64,000 nucleotides of DNA from Dyadobacter chenwenxiniae (GCF_022869785.1 NZ_CP094997.1:62001-126000), one strand, 5' to 3'; positions 1-8,659 are shown, counted from the first letter of the stretch. Notes: generated by a model from the letters alone, not told the origin. Numbers and translations: made by a program.

Positions 1-924
1 GATAGCAAGCTCAGAGAAGCGGGTAACGATTTTTTCGGTAAATTCTGCGAGCTTTCTTATAGCGTCCGGTTCCGAAAGATGGTTATAATCCGACATCAAC
101 GGGGCATTGAAAAACTCGGGAAACAGTGCAAAATCACAACGGTAACCCGATACTGCATCCACAAAATATTCAACCTGCTGCATCAGCTCGTCGAAGTCAC
201 TGTACAACCTCATTTGCCATTGTATCAAGCCTAACCTGATAATGGTCTTTTTAAAGGCAGCCTGATCGGAGATTTTCTCATAATAAACATTATCCCATTC
301 CAGCAGTACGGCATATTCGTTAGAATCCTTATCACCCTCCAGATAGCCTTGCAATATCCTGGCAGGGTGAAAATCGTTGGACAACTGAAAATTTAATACA
401 GGATCGTGAATGTCCTTGTTGCGCACCTTTTCAATGTACTCCTTTGGGGACATGGAATGGGAATATTGATGAAAATTCGGGATCCGGCCACCAAATACAA
501 TCCCTTTCAGATTTAGTTTCTCACACAGCTCTTTCCTGTAATCATACAGACGCCGGCCTAACCGCAGCCCGCGAAACTTGGGGCGAATGAATACATCGAT
601 TCCATATAAAACATCGCCTTTGTCTGTGTGGGTATTGAAACTATAATTTCCCGTTATCGCCTTATAGGTATGTTTGGAGTCGATCTTTTCGTAGTCAACA
701 ATAATGGATAATGCACACCCGGCCAGCTCATTATCGACTCGTATGCCCACCTGCCCCTCATGAAAAATGTTGATCAGTGTCTTGATATGATGTTCTTTCC
801 AATATGCATCGGGCATACTGGAATAGGTTTCAATCATCATCTCTTTGATCTCCTGGTAATCCTCCGGTTTTAGAAAAACCAGCTCTATATTCTCAATTGT
901 CTTGTTGTCTTTGTTTGATTCCAT
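1..924 (-). CDS. GNAT acetyltransferase / carbon-nitrogen hydrolase fusion (3' part outside window)
   Basis: Reading leftward from an ATG at 924, the frame stays open for 308 codons to the window edge, so the C-terminus is missing. The first ~220 residues look like a GNAT acetyltransferase: a typical start for the fold (LVFLKPEDYQEIKEMM), a central VGIRVDNELAG segment, and an acetyl-CoA loop-like FRGLRLGRRLY. After a linker with IQWQMR, the sequence enters a nitrilase-like region with CDFALFPEFFN, where the Glu fits the first residue of the Glu-Lys-Cys triad; Lys and Cys would lie outside the window. Bifunctional GNAT/nitrilase proteins of about 500 residues are common in Bacteroidota. Substrate unknown. 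The family call is fairly firm; the enzymatic role is not. Confidence 0.8.
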   Translation of the reverse strand, partial: MESNKDNKTIENIELVFLKPEDYQEIKEMMIETYSSMPDAYWKEHHIKTLINIFHEGQVGIRVDNELAGCALSIIVDYEKIDSKHTYKAITGNYSFNTHTDKGDVLYGIDVFIRPKFRGLRLGRRLYDYRKELCEKLNLKGIVFGGRIPNFHQYSHSMSPKEYIEKVRNKDIHDPVLNFQLSNDFHPARILQGYLEGDKDSNEYAVLLEWDNVYYEKISDQAAFKKTIIRLGLIQWQMRLYSDFDELMQQVEYFVDAVSGYRCDFALFPEFFNAPLMSDYNHLSEPDAIRKLAEFTEKIVTRFSELAI

Positions 925-1311
925 GTTATTTTACTCCGGTTACCTGTCTTCAACAGGGTTTTTACGGGGTTGGTTTTGTTGTAGGCGGTTTATTTAAAAT
1001 GATTTATTTATGGATTGCAATGTCCGGGCAAATATTGAATGTGTACTTACTTCGGCTTCTGCAAACCGGATTCGGTTAAAACTGCGAATAATAAAGAGAA
1101 GTAACAAGAGATAGCGTAATTCAATTCTTTTAACTGTATTAAGCAGGCCGGTCTGATCATTGCTTCTTTATATATCTTAACTGAAAAGCCTTATTCCTAG
1201 CCCGACTCTCTTGTGGTGATGCTGTTAGGCATGCTTTTTGATGGCCAGGCGCAGAATGTCGGCGTTTTCCGGCATAGTGAATTTTATCACCACTAAAACA
1301 ATCTATATACA
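925..1311. other. Intergenic stretch, presumed divergent promoter region
   Basis: 387 bases between the divergent GNAT/nitrilase and DUF4142 genes. No coding-like frame, tRNA-like fold or strong repeat is visible. It must hold both promoters, but I cannot place a convincing -33/-7 pair. Confidence 0.4.
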
Positions 1312-1896
1312 ATGAAAATTGCATCAACCTTCATGGGACTGGCAACCATAGCAATGTTATGGGGCTGCGGGTCCAAAACGACCGAAACAACGGACACAAC
1401 AGAGTTAGCCGACAGTACCAACGAGGCCAGCGCCGACAGCGCTGGCACAGACTCTGCATCTGCGCTTGCCGAAGATGACACAGAGTTTGCCGTAGCGGCA
1501 GCCAACGGCGGAATGGCCGAAGTTGCATTAAGTAAAATTGCAGGTGACAAAGCGACCGATCCGAAAGTAAAAGAATTTGCAAAACAAATGATAACAGATC
1601 ATTCGAAAGCAAATGATGAGCTGAAAGCGCTTGCCGCCAGCAAAAATATCACCTTGCCTTCGGCACCCAATGAAGAAAAGCAAAAAGCAGCTGCTGATCT
1701 TGGGGCGAAGAGCGGAAGCGATTTTGACAAAGCGTACATATCACAGATGAAGAAAGATCACGAGCAAACTGTGAAGCTTTTTGAGGACGCGCAGAAAGAA
1801 GTGAAAGACGCAGAGCTAAAAGCTTTCATCGACAAAACCTTGCCGGTGATCAAAGCACATGCTGAACACGTAAAAACGCTTGATAAAACTAAATAA
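1312..1896 (+). CDS. DUF4142 lipoprotein
   Basis: A 194-residue exported protein. The N-terminus is a lipoprotein signal with a WGCG lipobox, so the mature protein should be anchored at Cys19 or so. A Thr/Ser/Asp/Ala-rich linker follows to about residue 55. The rest is the DUF4142 four-helix ferritin-like bundle: FAVAAANGGMAEVALSKIA, then VKEFAKQMITDHSKANDEL, and a C-terminal VIKAHAEHVKTLDK. DUF4142 proteins are periplasmic or outer-membrane proteins of unknown activity, often seen near stress genes. The gene stands alone and ends in a GC-rich hairpin. Start chosen at the ATG that leads straight into the signal peptide. Confidence 0.88.
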   Translation: MKIASTFMGLATIAMLWGCGSKTTETTDTTELADSTNEASADSAGTDSASALAEDDTEFAVAAANGGMAEVALSKIAGDKATDPKVKEFAKQMITDHSKANDELKALAASKNITLPSAPNEEKQKAAADLGAKSGSDFDKAYISQMKKDHEQTVKLFEDAQKEVKDAELKAFIDKTLPVIKAHAEHVKTLDKTK

Positions 1897-1905
1897 GCTT
1901 TCAGG

Positions 1906-1933
1906 GCTGGCGGTCACTATCCTGGCCGCCAGC
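1906..1933 (+). terminator. Hairpin after the DUF4142 gene
   Basis: GCTGGCGG (1906-1913) and CCGCCAGC (1926-1933) form a perfect 8-bp stem with a 12-base loop, starting 10 bases after the stop codon. The following T-tract is weak (TTGTTAT). Confidence 0.6.
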
Positions 1934-2034
1934 TTGTTATGCATTTACTCATCAGCCTGGAACTGGCAGTCTTGACGCTCATGAGCTTGTTTGCCAGGCT
2001 GGAAAACCAGTATAATGTTGCCCACGCCTGAGTA

Positions 2035-3429
2035 TCAAACGCGGGCTATACCTGTCAGATCGAGCATGAAATTGTGAAGATCTGTATTTTTTACAAATGG
2101 GCTGAGTTTCTCACTTCCTGGCCCGAACATAGCCAGTTCCACATAATCGGCGGAGTGGTCCATACCTGCCCAGCCAATTCCTGTATAGTGACTTTGGATT
2201 AAGGCTAATTCGCGGAAAACAGGTTTGTTGGCAATGTAGAGGCCGCTTTCGTTTTTTGCTCCAAACAATCCCAAAAGCTTTTCCGCTTCTGCTTTTTTGA
2301 TCGCATAACCTTGCGCGAATTCGATGCGCTCGATGAGCTTTGACGTGGTAGGCATTTCACTAAGATCGCCCAGTATCCAGTTGTTGGTATGCCTGAATTT
2401 TTGCAGCAGATCAAATTGCTTATCGCCTCCAAATAGCCCGGGATTGGCGTTACCGTGGTCGGTTGTGATTATTACCAGGGTCTCCTTATCTTTTGTGGCA
2501 AAATCCAAGGCAACTTGTATGGCCTGATCGAACGCAATCTGGTCGTATAACAGACCGCCCGCATCGTTGGAATGCGCCGCCCAATCCACTTTTCCGCCTT
2601 CGATCTGAACGGCGAATCCTTTTTGGTTTTTGGACAAGAGATCAAGCGTTTTGCGGGTCATCTCTGCCAGAGTAGGGACTGTTTTTTGCAAGTCAGGATT
2701 CTCAAATGTATCCAGCGAGTAGGGGAGTGCACCTTCGCAGAATATGCCCATAATTGGTTTCTGGGCACTGTTGAGCCCTAACATTGCGTCACGGTTTCGG
2801 GCTACCACATAGCCTGCTTTCTCATAGGCTGTAAACAGATCCACTTTGTCCTTTCGTTTTTCGCCGAGAAAAAACTCAGCGCCGCCGCCCATCATCACAT
2901 CGAATTTCAGGTCCAGGTATTGGGCAGCAATCTCGGATTCATCGCCGCGGGACTTGTTATTGATGCAAAAACCTGCCGGTGTCGCATGTGTAATGGTGAC
3001 CGAAGTTACACAGCCCACCGATTTTCCGGCTTCTTTGAATTTCTGTAAAATGGGTTTGTTGAAGCTGCCATCCGCATTCACATTCAGGTTACCGTTTGGC
3101 ACTTTTCGCCCGCCACCCCAGGCCGAACTCCCGGCTGCCGAGTCGGTTACCAGCGCGCTCGAAGAAGAAGTTTCCATGAATGCGCGGCGACCAGCTTGCT
3201 CGCTATATAACTTCATCCAGGCGCTTTCCTGTCCTTGCTTGCGTTTTAAAAGCAGGTCCGCCATATTTAATGTGCCGGTACTCATCCCGTCACTGACCAT
3301 AAAAATGATGTTCTTGGCGCTCTGCTTGCCTTTGGCAAAGGCTTTAACATCATTTCGCCCGCCGAAGACCGACATATGCCCGGCAAGAAGCCCGGCAGAA
3401 CCATTGGTAAAAAAGTCCCTTCTATTCAT
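2035..3429 (-). CDS. phoA: Alkaline phosphatase, PhoA type, Tat-exported
   Basis: A 464-residue phosphomonoesterase that releases phosphate from organic monoesters outside the inner membrane. The N-terminus MNRRDFFTNG is a twin-arginine signal. Metal and catalytic landmarks of the family are present: the MVSDGMS motif at about 44-50 (metal-binding Asp), VTDSAAGSSAWGG at about 94-106 with Ser97 as likely nucleophile, THATPAGF around residue 148, GGKVDWAAHSNDAG, and ITTDHGNANPG. The size matches PhoA proteins (450-500). The gene stands alone. Its upstream region carries a TTAAC/TTAAA direct repeat and a TAGTTTTG box that resemble those before the SusC genes at 16 and 23 kb, so phosphate control is plausible. 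Confidence 0.93.
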   Translation of the reverse strand: MNRRDFFTNGSAGLLAGHMSVFGGRNDVKAFAKGKQSAKNIIFMVSDGMSTGTLNMADLLLKRKQGQESAWMKLYSEQAGRRAFMETSSSSALVTDSAAGSSAWGGGRKVPNGNLNVNADGSFNKPILQKFKEAGKSVGCVTSVTITHATPAGFCINNKSRGDESEIAAQYLDLKFDVMMGGGAEFFLGEKRKDKVDLFTAYEKAGYVVARNRDAMLGLNSAQKPIMGIFCEGALPYSLDTFENPDLQKTVPTLAEMTRKTLDLLSKNQKGFAVQIEGGKVDWAAHSNDAGGLLYDQIAFDQAIQVALDFATKDKETLVIITTDHGNANPGLFGGDKQFDLLQKFRHTNNWILGDLSEMPTTSKLIERIEFAQGYAIKKAEAEKLLGLFGAKNESGLYIANKPVFRELALIQSHYTGIGWAGMDHSADYVELAMFGPGSEKLSPFVKNTDLHNFMLDLTGIARV

Positions 3430-3467
3430 GTTTGCTCAATCCGCAATCAAACTGTTTTGACTGCCGA

Positions 3468-3502
3468 CAAAACTACGGGAGCATGTTTTAACTGTATGTT
3501 AA
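3468..3502 (-). promoter_or_regulatory. Candidate promoter of phoA with 11-bp direct repeat
   Basis: On the minus strand, TTAAC (3502-3498) and TTAAA (3491-3487) start exactly 11 bases apart. A box TAGTTTTG (3475-3468) fitting the Bacteroidota -7 consensus TAnnTTTG begins 27 bases after the first repeat start. Direct repeats with 11-bp period are how PhoB-type regulators bind in enterobacteria; assigning this site to a PhoB is inference. Confidence 0.4.
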
Positions 3503-3648
3503 GATGCGGGGGCGAACGTGAAGAATGTGTTAATGAATGTGTTTTCTGCCTTTACCATGCCGGCCCGCTCAGGTCCGCCTACTTAGACACGGCAGTCGCA
3601 GAAGAAATGTTAAAATGAGCGCGGGTTATGGTTTGATCTTAACTCGGG

Positions 3649-4002
3649 CTAACCCACGACATCCTTTTCTTCAATCACCACCGCGCGGTGCGCCAGACCC
3701 CAGTAATGCAATGCTTCAAGTACATTCTCCAGCGATCTGCCGTGCTCTGTAATTGCATATTCAACGGTCGGCGGAAAAGTGTCGTAAACGCTTCTGGTGA
3801 TCAGCTTGTTGGCTTCCAGGTTTTTAAGCTCTTTTGATAATGTCTTATCTGTAATGCCAGGCACTTCCTTTGAAAGCTGCTTAAATCGCTTGCTTGAACC
3901 AGATAAGGAGAATAGAATCAGCAACTTCCAACGCCCTTCCAGGGCTTCTAGCGCATCTTTTATCGAAAGTGCCGTTTTGGGACAACCACCCTTGGTTAAC
4001 AT
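3649..4002 (-). CDS. HxlR-family winged-helix regulator
   Basis: A 117-residue protein covering the whole HxlR domain. It carries the family sequence LEALEGRWKLLILFSLS at about 18-34, then FKQLSKEVPGITDKTLSKELKNLE (recognition-helix region) and a wing with VYDTFPPTVEYAITEHG. HxlR regulators often sense quinones, aldehydes or electrophiles through a Cys near the N-terminus. Here a Cys is present at residue 7 (GGCPKTALS), the usual place. It is divergent from a DoxX-family membrane gene, with a 34-bp imperfect palindrome between them, so it probably controls itself and that gene. Confidence 0.9.
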   Translation of the reverse strand: MLTKGGCPKTALSIKDALEALEGRWKLLILFSLSGSSKRFKQLSKEVPGITDKTLSKELKNLEANKLITRSVYDTFPPTVEYAITEHGRSLENVLEALHYWGLAHRAVVIEEKDVVG

Positions 4003-4028
4003 CTGGCTTTTTAGTTTGCTTCCAGTTA

Positions 4029-4062
4029 CTTCCTAATCGGATAGCGCTATCCAATCAGGAAG
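4029..4062. promoter_or_regulatory. 34-bp palindrome, candidate HxlR operator
   Basis: The left half CTTCCTAATCGGATAGC (4029-4045) and the reverse complement of the right half (4046-4062) match at 15 of 17 positions; the central 14 bases form a perfect palindrome. It lies 27 bases upstream of the HxlR start and 60 bases upstream of the DoxX start. This is where an autoregulating divergent repressor would bind. Confidence 0.6.
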
Positions 4063-4121
4063 CGCTATCGTATGGAAAGTAAAGATAGGTAGTTTTGCCC
4101 ACGGATTTACAACAAAATAAG

Positions 4122-4523
4122 ATGGAAAAGAAACAGATAAAATTCAGGAGAATCAACACACTGCTATGGTCGTTGCAGATCATTTTGGCAGCAACGTTTT
4201 TATCGGGCGGGTTTATTAAACTTTTTACACCGGCTGATCAGCTTTCCAGGATGTGGCCCTGGACTACGGGAAATCCTTTACTTGTAACAATTGCGGGCCT
4301 GGCCGACACGCTTGCCGGTATCGGCATACTGCTTCCGCGGATACTTCGCATATGGCCGGTCTTGACGTTATATACCAGCTACGGCATCATTTTGCTGATG
4401 GTCGTAGCCATTATTTTTCACGTGTCCAGAGGTGAAGTTTCGCAACTCGGGATCAATTTTGCAGTAACATTGATAACTGTAATGGTGATATTTCTCTGGA
4501 AATATTCAAGGAAAGACTACTGA
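4122..4523 (+). CDS. DoxX-family membrane protein
   Basis: A 133-residue integral membrane protein with four hydrophobic segments (about 10-28, 48-68, 72-95 and 107-126), typical of the DoxX/MauE-like family. The motif FLSGGFIKLF near the first helix end is characteristic. An in-frame TTG at 4095 would add nine residues, but the ATG at 4122 gives a better N-terminus. DoxX proteins are small quinone- or redox-linked membrane subunits whose substrate is usually unknown. Divergence from the HxlR regulator suggests induction by a reactive electrophile or oxidant (inference). Confidence 0.85.
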   Translation: MEKKQIKFRRINTLLWSLQIILAATFLSGGFIKLFTPADQLSRMWPWTTGNPLLVTIAGLADTLAGIGILLPRILRIWPVLTLYTSYGIILLMVVAIIFHVSRGEVSQLGINFAVTLITVMVIFLWKYSRKDY

Positions 4524-4577
4524 CCAAGATGGAAAAAAGGGAAGTCATTTCAAGGTCAGCAAATGGAGCTTATCTGT

Positions 4578-5486
4578 TTATCTCAGGGAATCAATAAGCT
4601 CAGCTGACATCCAGAAAATATCTCCATCTCGTGAAAAGAACAGATATTTCCCATCGCCGGTGACAAAAGGGCAAAATTCATATCCTTCCGTATTAATTGT
4701 CTTGCCCATGTTTCTAGCTTTTTCCCAATTCCCACTTTTACCTTTGAAACTAATATACAGATCACCTTTCCCTATGCCGCCCGGACGTTCGGAGCAAAAA
4801 ATCATATACTGTTCATCAGGCGAAACAAAAACATCCGCCTCGTAATGCTCGCTGTTAACAGCATCTGTCACTTTAACGGAAGGACTAAATACGCCTTTGG
4901 AAAAACGGGATGAGCGGATGTCATAGTTCTTATCAGTTGTCTGGTCGGTGCCGCCGTTCGATGAAAAATACATTGTGCCCGTTTGTGTAAAGGACATATA
5001 ATATTCATTTTTCACGGTATTAATGTACGGGCCGGCATTAACGGGGATTTGTGACCAACCGTCTTTTTCACGTTCTAAATACCAGATATCAAAGTCTTTC
5101 TTTTCACCCTTTCCATCTTTTGCCTGATCGGAAATAAAGAATAAACGCTTTTCATCAGATGAAAGGAAGGGATCATTATACTCGTATTTATCGCTACTAA
5201 TGACTGTTTCAGGCGTTGTCCAGGTGTTGTCTACAAACCTGCTGTAGCGGATCTGAGGCTTATCATTGATGATGACGGCGTAATAGAATTCCTTGCCGTC
5301 TTTCGAAAACACGGACCCGTATTCATAGTGATCCTTCGAAGAGATCAAATTTGGGGCAAACACAGCGGGCGTTATACCGGGGAGTTTCTGGTTTAAATAC
5401 ATCGAGCTCTGCAAGGCAGTCTTTTGCGCAAGCAGTAAATTGGGCAAAATCAGTAATGCGATAAATAGGCTTCGTAAATGGCTCAT
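4578..5486 (-). CDS. Secreted PD40/TolB-like beta-propeller protein
   Basis: A 302-residue protein with a signal peptide (MSHLRSLFIALLILPNLLLAQ). Repeated blades follow with the PD40 pattern: YEYGSVFSKDGKEFYYA, YNDPFLSSDEKRLFFIS, NEYYMSFTQTGTMYFSS, YEADVFVSPDEQYMIFCS, and YEFCPFVTGDGKYLFFSRDG. About five blades are visible. Such WD40-like propellers in Bacteroidota are periplasmic or surface binding proteins; no ligand can be named. A GTG 39 bases further upstream (5525) is in frame, but the ATG at 5486 starts right at the signal peptide. Monocistronic. Confidence 0.83.
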   Translation of the reverse strand: MSHLRSLFIALLILPNLLLAQKTALQSSMYLNQKLPGITPAVFAPNLISSKDHYEYGSVFSKDGKEFYYAVIINDKPQIRYSRFVDNTWTTPETVISSDKYEYNDPFLSSDEKRLFFISDQAKDGKGEKKDFDIWYLEREKDGWSQIPVNAGPYINTVKNEYYMSFTQTGTMYFSSNGGTDQTTDKNYDIRSSRFSKGVFSPSVKVTDAVNSEHYEADVFVSPDEQYMIFCSERPGGIGKGDLYISFKGKSGNWEKARNMGKTINTEGYEFCPFVTGDGKYLFFSRDGDIFWMSAELIDSLR

Positions 5487-5689
5487 AACACACAGGGGCT
5501 GGTATAGGTGATTGCAGTCTGACACGGAGATTGTTCTGTAATATTTAAAATTATGCCAGCAATCAAGTTGTTGTTTTATAAGTATTTACGCGATTTTGAA
5601 AACGGAAATAGCGTGCATTATCGCTCAGTTTGTTCGATGGCGAACAAGCCGCCAGTACCCGCTGTCCATGGTTGGACATAAGGGTCGGC

Positions 5690-6166
5690 CTATCTTCTAA
5701 CGCCGACAAATCGGTACTGACGACGTGACCGGTCTAAAAAAAAGTAGCTTCCAGTCATCTTTAACGTATCGCCGCTGAAACTCCCTGATCCATTCAACCG
5801 GCGATCTCCGCTGCTCCTGACGTCATCAATACCGAACCCCGCAATATCTGTATTGCTAAATTCCAGTTTGTCGGGGACACTGTCGAATCCGGCGATCAAG
5901 GCCTCTTTTCCATCATCTGTGATGGTAAATTCAGCCGCTTCGGAATAAGGGGTGCCGGTTGGTATTTGGTAATCTGGATAAAATGTTCCTTCTATTGTTC
6001 CAATATATGTTCCGGAATAGTTCGGTCTGACTTCCTTCTTATCATCATCCTTGCAAGCAACAAACGTCGTAGTTATGTTCAGAATCAGCAGAGAAGCAAG
6101 GATAGCTTTTGTGCGGTTGCCTGTGAAAAGTTTCTGTCTGAAACGGTTTTTGAAATAAGTAATCAT
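5690..6166 (-). CDS. Hypothetical lipoprotein
   Basis: A 158-residue protein with a long N-region, a hydrophobic segment and a FVAC lipobox (Cys about residue 38), followed by an acidic KDDDKK export-like stretch. The mature part starts NYSGTYIGTIEG and is beta-rich with many Gly, Ser and Asp; it resembles small calycin-like or DUF-type lipid-anchored proteins. I recognise no family. Monocistronic; preceded on the same strand by a broken gene fragment. Confidence 0.65.
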   Translation of the reverse strand: MITYFKNRFRQKLFTGNRTKAILASLLILNITTTFVACKDDDKKEVRPNYSGTYIGTIEGTFYPDYQIPTGTPYSEAAEFTITDDGKEALIAGFDSVPDKLEFSNTDIAGFGIDDVRSSGDRRLNGSGSFSGDTLKMTGSYFFLDRSRRQYRFVGVRR

Positions 6167-6266
6167 AATATAATGGTTTGTTTTAGTAAAATTCCAGATT
6201 CAGGGCAAAGATCCCGGCGTAAGTTGAATTCGTTTGCCAGCAATGTTTAACTAATTATCCTTACGC

Positions 6267-6559
6267 TTATAAAGCGCCTTTTGTTTGCTGTCGGAAACTA
6301 TTTTTCAGGTGCCAGGAGCCATTCAGGGCTGGATAATCTGTATAATTGTGCTCTCCGCCATCAAACATGGTCGCCCTGTCCGGCTGGTTAAGTGCTGCAT
6401 CTTTTTCAAACCGTTTTGACAAATCGGAATTTGCAAGGAACAATGTATCAAACGGGACCAGTTTAGCGATACTTTTTTAAGTTCAGCTTCCCTGAAACTT
6501 TGTCTAGCCAGCATTTGCAATGCGTGTTTGCTGTCATGCTCCTTGATTGGTATGCTTGG
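6267..6559 (-). pseudogene. Frameshifted gene remnant of unknown family
   Basis: Two coding-like minus-strand frames join at a run of six A (minus strand; about 6473-6478). The upstream frame gives PIKEHDSKHALQMLARQ and FREAELKK. Adding one base to the A run continues into SIAKLVPFDTLF, then LSKRFEKDAALNQPDRATMF and DGGEHNYTDYPALNGSWHL, ending at a TAA at 6267. The combined segment is about 98 codons and has no start codon at its head, so it looks like the truncated 3' end of a larger gene with an additional frameshift. Family not recognised. Confidence 0.45.
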
Positions 6560-6584
6560 TTATTAAATTTTTGCCTATATTTAA

Positions 6585-7946
6585 ATGTTACTTAAATATA
6601 TAAATAACCGCTATATGATTTTTATTATTATTTATACAACTTTATGTCATCTGTTTGCTTTTCCTGGGTCGGCAACCCACGTTGTCCCTCTTGAAAGTAA
6701 GGTGCCTTTTAATCATATGGTACAAGATTCATTGATTGTGCCAAAGGCATATGAGCTATTTAACCTTGCAGACTCGATAATTGCAATGCACGGATATAAA
6801 GCGGCTCTGGATTTCCTAAGGAAGTATGAGAAGCATTATAGCGACCCAATGGAGAGGGGTATGTTTAATCAGGTCATGATGACTTATCAATCATTCTGTG
6901 GGGACACCAAGGCGGCCTTGAACTATGAAGCACAGCTAAGTCCGGGCAGGACACAGGAAGTCTACGAGTTCTCCGAAAATTTTATAACGACGCCTGCGAA
7001 TGCGTTCATCATTCAGAAAAGTGCAGATAAACAGGTGGTTATGTTTAATGAAGCCCACCACCGCCCGCAACACCGCGCGTTTATCCGGAGTTTGTTGCGT
7101 GATTTTTACAGCTTAGGGTTTCGCACACTGTTTGTCGAAGCCTATTTTGAGAACCAGGACTCGCTATTGAACGATAGAGGATATCCATTGCAGAATACCG
7201 GCACTTATACAAAAGAACCTGTTTTTGGAGATATGTTGCGAGAGGCAAAAAAACTTGGCTTTACGATTGCATCTTATGATAATGACACTGTTACATGTAA
7301 TTCAACGGAGCCCTTTGTTTGTAATAATCAAAGAGAAAAGGTTGCCGCAGAAAATATTGTCTCCTTTTTAAAGGCCAATCCCAAGGCGAAAGTGTTGGTG
7401 GCAGCAGGCTATGCCCACATTATAAAAAAATCCGATGATGGGTGGATAAAAATGGCAGAACAGTTCAAAAGTATTTCTGGAATCGATCCGCTGTCTATTG
7501 ACCTCGTAGGCATGGCCGAACGGTCTTCAGCAGCGCATGAAAACAAATTTTACAGTGCTGCGCATAAGAAATATGACATTAAGGTCCCATCCATCATTTC
7601 AGACAGAACAACCAGGCAAGTATTTCTATCTAACTATCGTCCAGAACAAATAGACTTACAGGTTGTTTTCCCAAGAACAAAGTATACAACAGGATACGCT
7701 GACTGGCTATCAGACGGATATCAAAAGGAGTTTATAATAGAGCTTTCCAAAGTCAATTTTACGCCGGGAGACTTATTACAGATTTACATTAAAAATGAGG
7801 CAGAAGCTCATGAAAAGCAGGCAGTCCCAATTCTACAATTTCCTTTATCAAACATCAAGCAACAAAAAGTCTTACTCCCAGGCGATTATAGCTATAAGGT
7901 TGTGGTTGACCATGGCACGACCAAATCAAGTGCTATCCTGCATTAA
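6585..7946 (+). CDS. Exported ChaN/Tiki-superfamily-like protein
   Basis: A 453-residue protein with a hydrophobic signal near the N-terminus (IFIIIYTTLCHLFAF). The middle (about 140-300) has marks of the ChaN/TraB/Tiki superfamily: VVMFNEAHHRPQHRAF at about 151-166 (paired acid/His motif), a GFRTLFVEAYF strand-helix, and VLVAAGYAHIIKK at about 270-282. The last ~120 residues form a separate beta-rich domain. Members range from haem-binding lipoproteins to metalloproteases; I cannot choose. The gene is clearly more AT-rich than most neighbours. An alternative ATG lies at 6615. It ends in TAATG, shared with a tiny downstream frame. Confidence 0.6.
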   Translation: MLLKYINNRYMIFIIIYTTLCHLFAFPGSATHVVPLESKVPFNHMVQDSLIVPKAYELFNLADSIIAMHGYKAALDFLRKYEKHYSDPMERGMFNQVMMTYQSFCGDTKAALNYEAQLSPGRTQEVYEFSENFITTPANAFIIQKSADKQVVMFNEAHHRPQHRAFIRSLLRDFYSLGFRTLFVEAYFENQDSLLNDRGYPLQNTGTYTKEPVFGDMLREAKKLGFTIASYDNDTVTCNSTEPFVCNNQREKVAAENIVSFLKANPKAKVLVAAGYAHIIKKSDDGWIKMAEQFKSISGIDPLSIDLVGMAERSSAAHENKFYSAAHKKYDIKVPSIISDRTTRQVFLSNYRPEQIDLQVVFPRTKYTTGYADWLSDGYQKEFIIELSKVNFTPGDLLQIYIKNEAEAHEKQAVPILQFPLSNIKQQKVLLPGDYSYKVVVDHGTTKSSAILH

Positions 7947-8083
7947 TGCCAGAAGCAAGTGAATCATGCTTGCAACAATGCGGCTATGCATTGAACGGCT
8001 TGGAATCGGCTAGGCGCGAAGGCTGTTCAAAACAGGAGCTGAAACAAAACTTTCGCGGGTATCAATATTGGCTGGCCTGGTAG
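7946..8083 (+). CDS. Possible 45-residue ORF overlapping the previous stop
   Basis: An ATG overlaps the stop of the ChaN-like gene (TAATG) and opens a 45-codon frame ending at TAG 8081-8083. The product has two Cys near the N-terminus and ends FRGYQYWLAW. The overlap is typical of translational coupling, but no family is recognised and it may be a remnant or chance frame. Confidence 0.25.
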   Translation: MPEASESCLQQCGYALNGLESARREGCSKQELKQNFRGYQYWLAW

Positions 8084-8158
8084 AAATCCATTCTGACCGC
8101 GCGCGTTTAGGTTATAGCAGAAAATAGACCATTTGGTTAACACCTCATTAATTAAATA

Positions 8159-8659
8159 TTAACTTCTCCATAGGCGAGAATCTATATTAAAGGGATGTGT
8201 ACTAATAACTTCAATTTTCTGATAGTCGGGATGAAGTGGGTGAAGGAGGAAATTGTATGACTCCGCAACCACCGCTGACGGGATTTTTAACGCCATCACA
8301 TCTGGATCTGTCAGCCAATTTGCAAGTAATTGATGATTTACATCATAGTTGTCATTCTTCTGCCAATCGAACGGGAGCTTTTCAAAAATTTTTGGTTCTG
8401 TTGGCAAAGCTATGGTGATTAAAAATAATTTAGGAAGATCCGGGTAGGGTAAAGAAGGTAAATGTACCAGCTGTTCCAGTAATGCCAGTTCTGGACTTGC
8501 GGAAGTATAGAGAATACCAATGCCAGCAGGATTCCACCGGCCACCATACTTGCGAGCACCTTCAGTTGACAACGGCGTGTCCGAAAATCGCTCTTTCACC
8601 AAGCGATAAGCCAAGATTTGACTATTTGAACTGGGATTTGAAATACTACGCTCAGGCAT
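8159..8659 (-). CDS. RES-domain toxin
   Basis: A 166-residue RES-domain protein, the toxin half of an Xre-RES module. RES toxins act on NAD+ (degradation, or transfer of ADP-ribose to a target) and resemble ADP-ribosyltransferases. The three family residues are in place: Arg19 in LAYRLVKERF, Glu62 in LALLEQLVH and Ser134 in VVAESYNFLLHP, with the supporting GGRWNP motif at 39-44. Start chosen at 8659 because this ATG overlaps the antitoxin stop by 8 bases (ATGCCTGA), a classic coupled arrangement; two ATGs further upstream lie inside the antitoxin. Confidence 0.88.
   Translation of the reverse strand: MPERSISNPSSNSQILAYRLVKERFSDTPLSTEGARKYGGRWNPAGIGILYTSASPELALLEQLVHLPSLPYPDLPKLFLITIALPTEPKIFEKLPFDWQKNDNYDVNHQLLANWLTDPDVMALKIPSAVVAESYNFLLHPLHPDYQKIEVISTHPFNIDSRLWRS

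Noticed and set aside
897..1079. Open frame of 60 codons overlapping the GNAT/nitrilase gene start
   Set aside because: Cys- and Leu-rich composition without family resemblance; overlaps the 5' end of a well-supported gene on the opposite strand.
2846..3460. 204-codon frame antisense to phoA
   Set aside because: Shadow of the alkaline phosphatase gene; Ser/Pro/Arg-rich product with no recognisable motif.
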